Part shown: one piece after another, positions 23,294 to 23,391 of the stretch
How positions within the stretch are numbered: the stretch's first letter is position 1
Layout: every line of letters starts with the position of its first letter
Assembly (NCBI GenBank): GCA_003662715.1
Contig: QMYO01000001.1
Coordinates: forward strand, 1-23,391
Direction: 5' to 3'
Source: Candidatus Bathyarchaeota archaeon
GTDB taxonomy: Archaea > Thermoproteota > Bathyarchaeia > Bathyarchaeales > Bathyarchaeaceae
DNA: 23,391 bases
Notes under the pieces: model-generated
What the model saw: only the letters and a program-made list of their open reading frames with translations
Told to the model about the DNA's origin: nothing
The model's database searches: none
Translations under genes and position numbers: made by a program

Positions 23294-23390
23294 AGCGAGA
23301 GGAAATCCTCCTATACGGGTGGGGTAGCCAGGTGAACCCGCTGGGCTCATAACCCAGAGATCGGTAGTTCAAATCTACCCCCCGCTACCA
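23294..23390 (+). tRNA. Initiator tRNA-Met (CAU) with a 19-nt acceptor-stem intron
   Basis: The T arm (GGTAG-TTCAAAT-CTACC), anticodon arm (CTGGG-CTCATAA-CCCAG, anticodon CAT) and 3' acceptor strand CCCCGCT followed by A and an encoded CCA are complete. The contiguous 5' sequence before T8-G9 (ATACGGG) does not pair with CCCCGCT. Joining AGCG (23294-23297) to GGG (23317-23319) gives AGCGGGG, which pairs perfectly in all seven positions. A1-U72 and three G-C pairs at the base of the anticodon stem identify the initiator species. Mature exons are 23294-23297 and 23317-23390. The intron is therefore between positions 4 and 5. Confidence 0.9.
23298..23316 (+). other. tRNA intron with canonical bulge-helix-bulge motif
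   Basis: The 19-nt intron folds into the standard archaeal splice structure. The outer helix is ACC (23289-23291) with GGT (23318-23320). The central 4-bp helix is GTAG (23292-23295) with CTAT (23311-23314), one pair being G-U. The two 3-nt bulges are CGA (23296-23298) and ACG (23315-23317). The inner stem GAGG/CCTC closes an AAAT loop. Cleavage after the second base of each bulge yields exactly the ends needed to rebuild AGCGGGG. Confidence 0.85.
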
Positions 23391-23391
23391 A

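Noticed and set aside
1..23391. CRISPR arrays, insertion sequences, integrase or attachment sites
   Set aside because: I read the intergenic gaps on both strands and saw no regularly spaced repeats, transposase frames or terminal inverted repeats. The tRNA at the right edge could be an integration target, but the window ends one base after it.

Overview
The window looks like a chromosomal segment from an uncultured, anaerobic, autotrophic-type archaeon. The best guess is a member of the Bathyarchaeia (MCG), though lineage is inferred from gene content and not proven. Archaeal markers are MCM, a Gins23-type GINS subunit, a Hel308 helicase, archaeal-type CdhA and CdhB, frequent TTG/GTG starts preceded by purine-rich ribosome binding sites, TATA-like promoters, and a tRNA intron with a bulge-helix-bulge (BHB) motif. 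Nothing points to a plasmid or virus.

Layout. 1-440: the end of an unidentified helical protein gene and a small 2[4Fe-4S] ferredoxin. 470-2990 (minus): a two-gene unit of an asparagine-synthetase-like protein with a degenerate glutaminase domain, followed by a histone-deacetylase-family amidohydrolase. 3143-5151 (plus): adenylosuccinate lyase, a decayed fragment of an ACR3-type arsenite transporter on the opposite strand, and a small GYD/AsnC-like protein. 5156-10526 (minus): a replication and repair block of Hel308, MCM and Gins23, with a poorly supported 109-codon ORF and a possible broken small ORF between hel308 and mcm. 10723-12170 (plus): a candidate 40-residue ORF and glutamate dehydrogenase. 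12229-17694 (minus): an energy-metabolism operon, cdhA (CODH/ACDS alpha), cdhB (epsilon), an unannotated 41-codon ORF and an HdrA-MvhD fusion. The last three reading frames are joined by 4-base stop/start overlaps. 17835-18617 (plus): a CooC-type nickel-insertion ATPase diverging from cdhA. 18698-20680 (plus): a membrane-anchored GH113-like glycoside hydrolase and a thymidylate synthase. 20783-23160 (minus): an HtpX-like membrane protease carrying a canonical EF-hand loop and a serine hydroxymethyltransferase-like enzyme. 23294-23390 (plus): initiator tRNA-Met, whose acceptor stem is interrupted by a 19-nt intron.

How they fit together. CdhA/CdhB interconvert CO2 and CO, CooC loads nickel into CdhA, and the co-transcribed HdrA-MvhD fusion suggests flavin-based electron transfer between ferredoxin and another carrier; the ferredoxin at the left end is a plausible soluble partner. 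cdhC, cdhD and cdhE are not in the window. SHMT and thymidylate synthase belong to one-carbon and nucleotide metabolism, PurB to purine synthesis and GDH to nitrogen assimilation. The most unusual signals are the acceptor-stem tRNA intron, the coupled 41-codon ORF in the CODH-Hdr operon, the EF-hand in the M48 protease, and the glutaminase-dead asparagine-synthetase-like protein.
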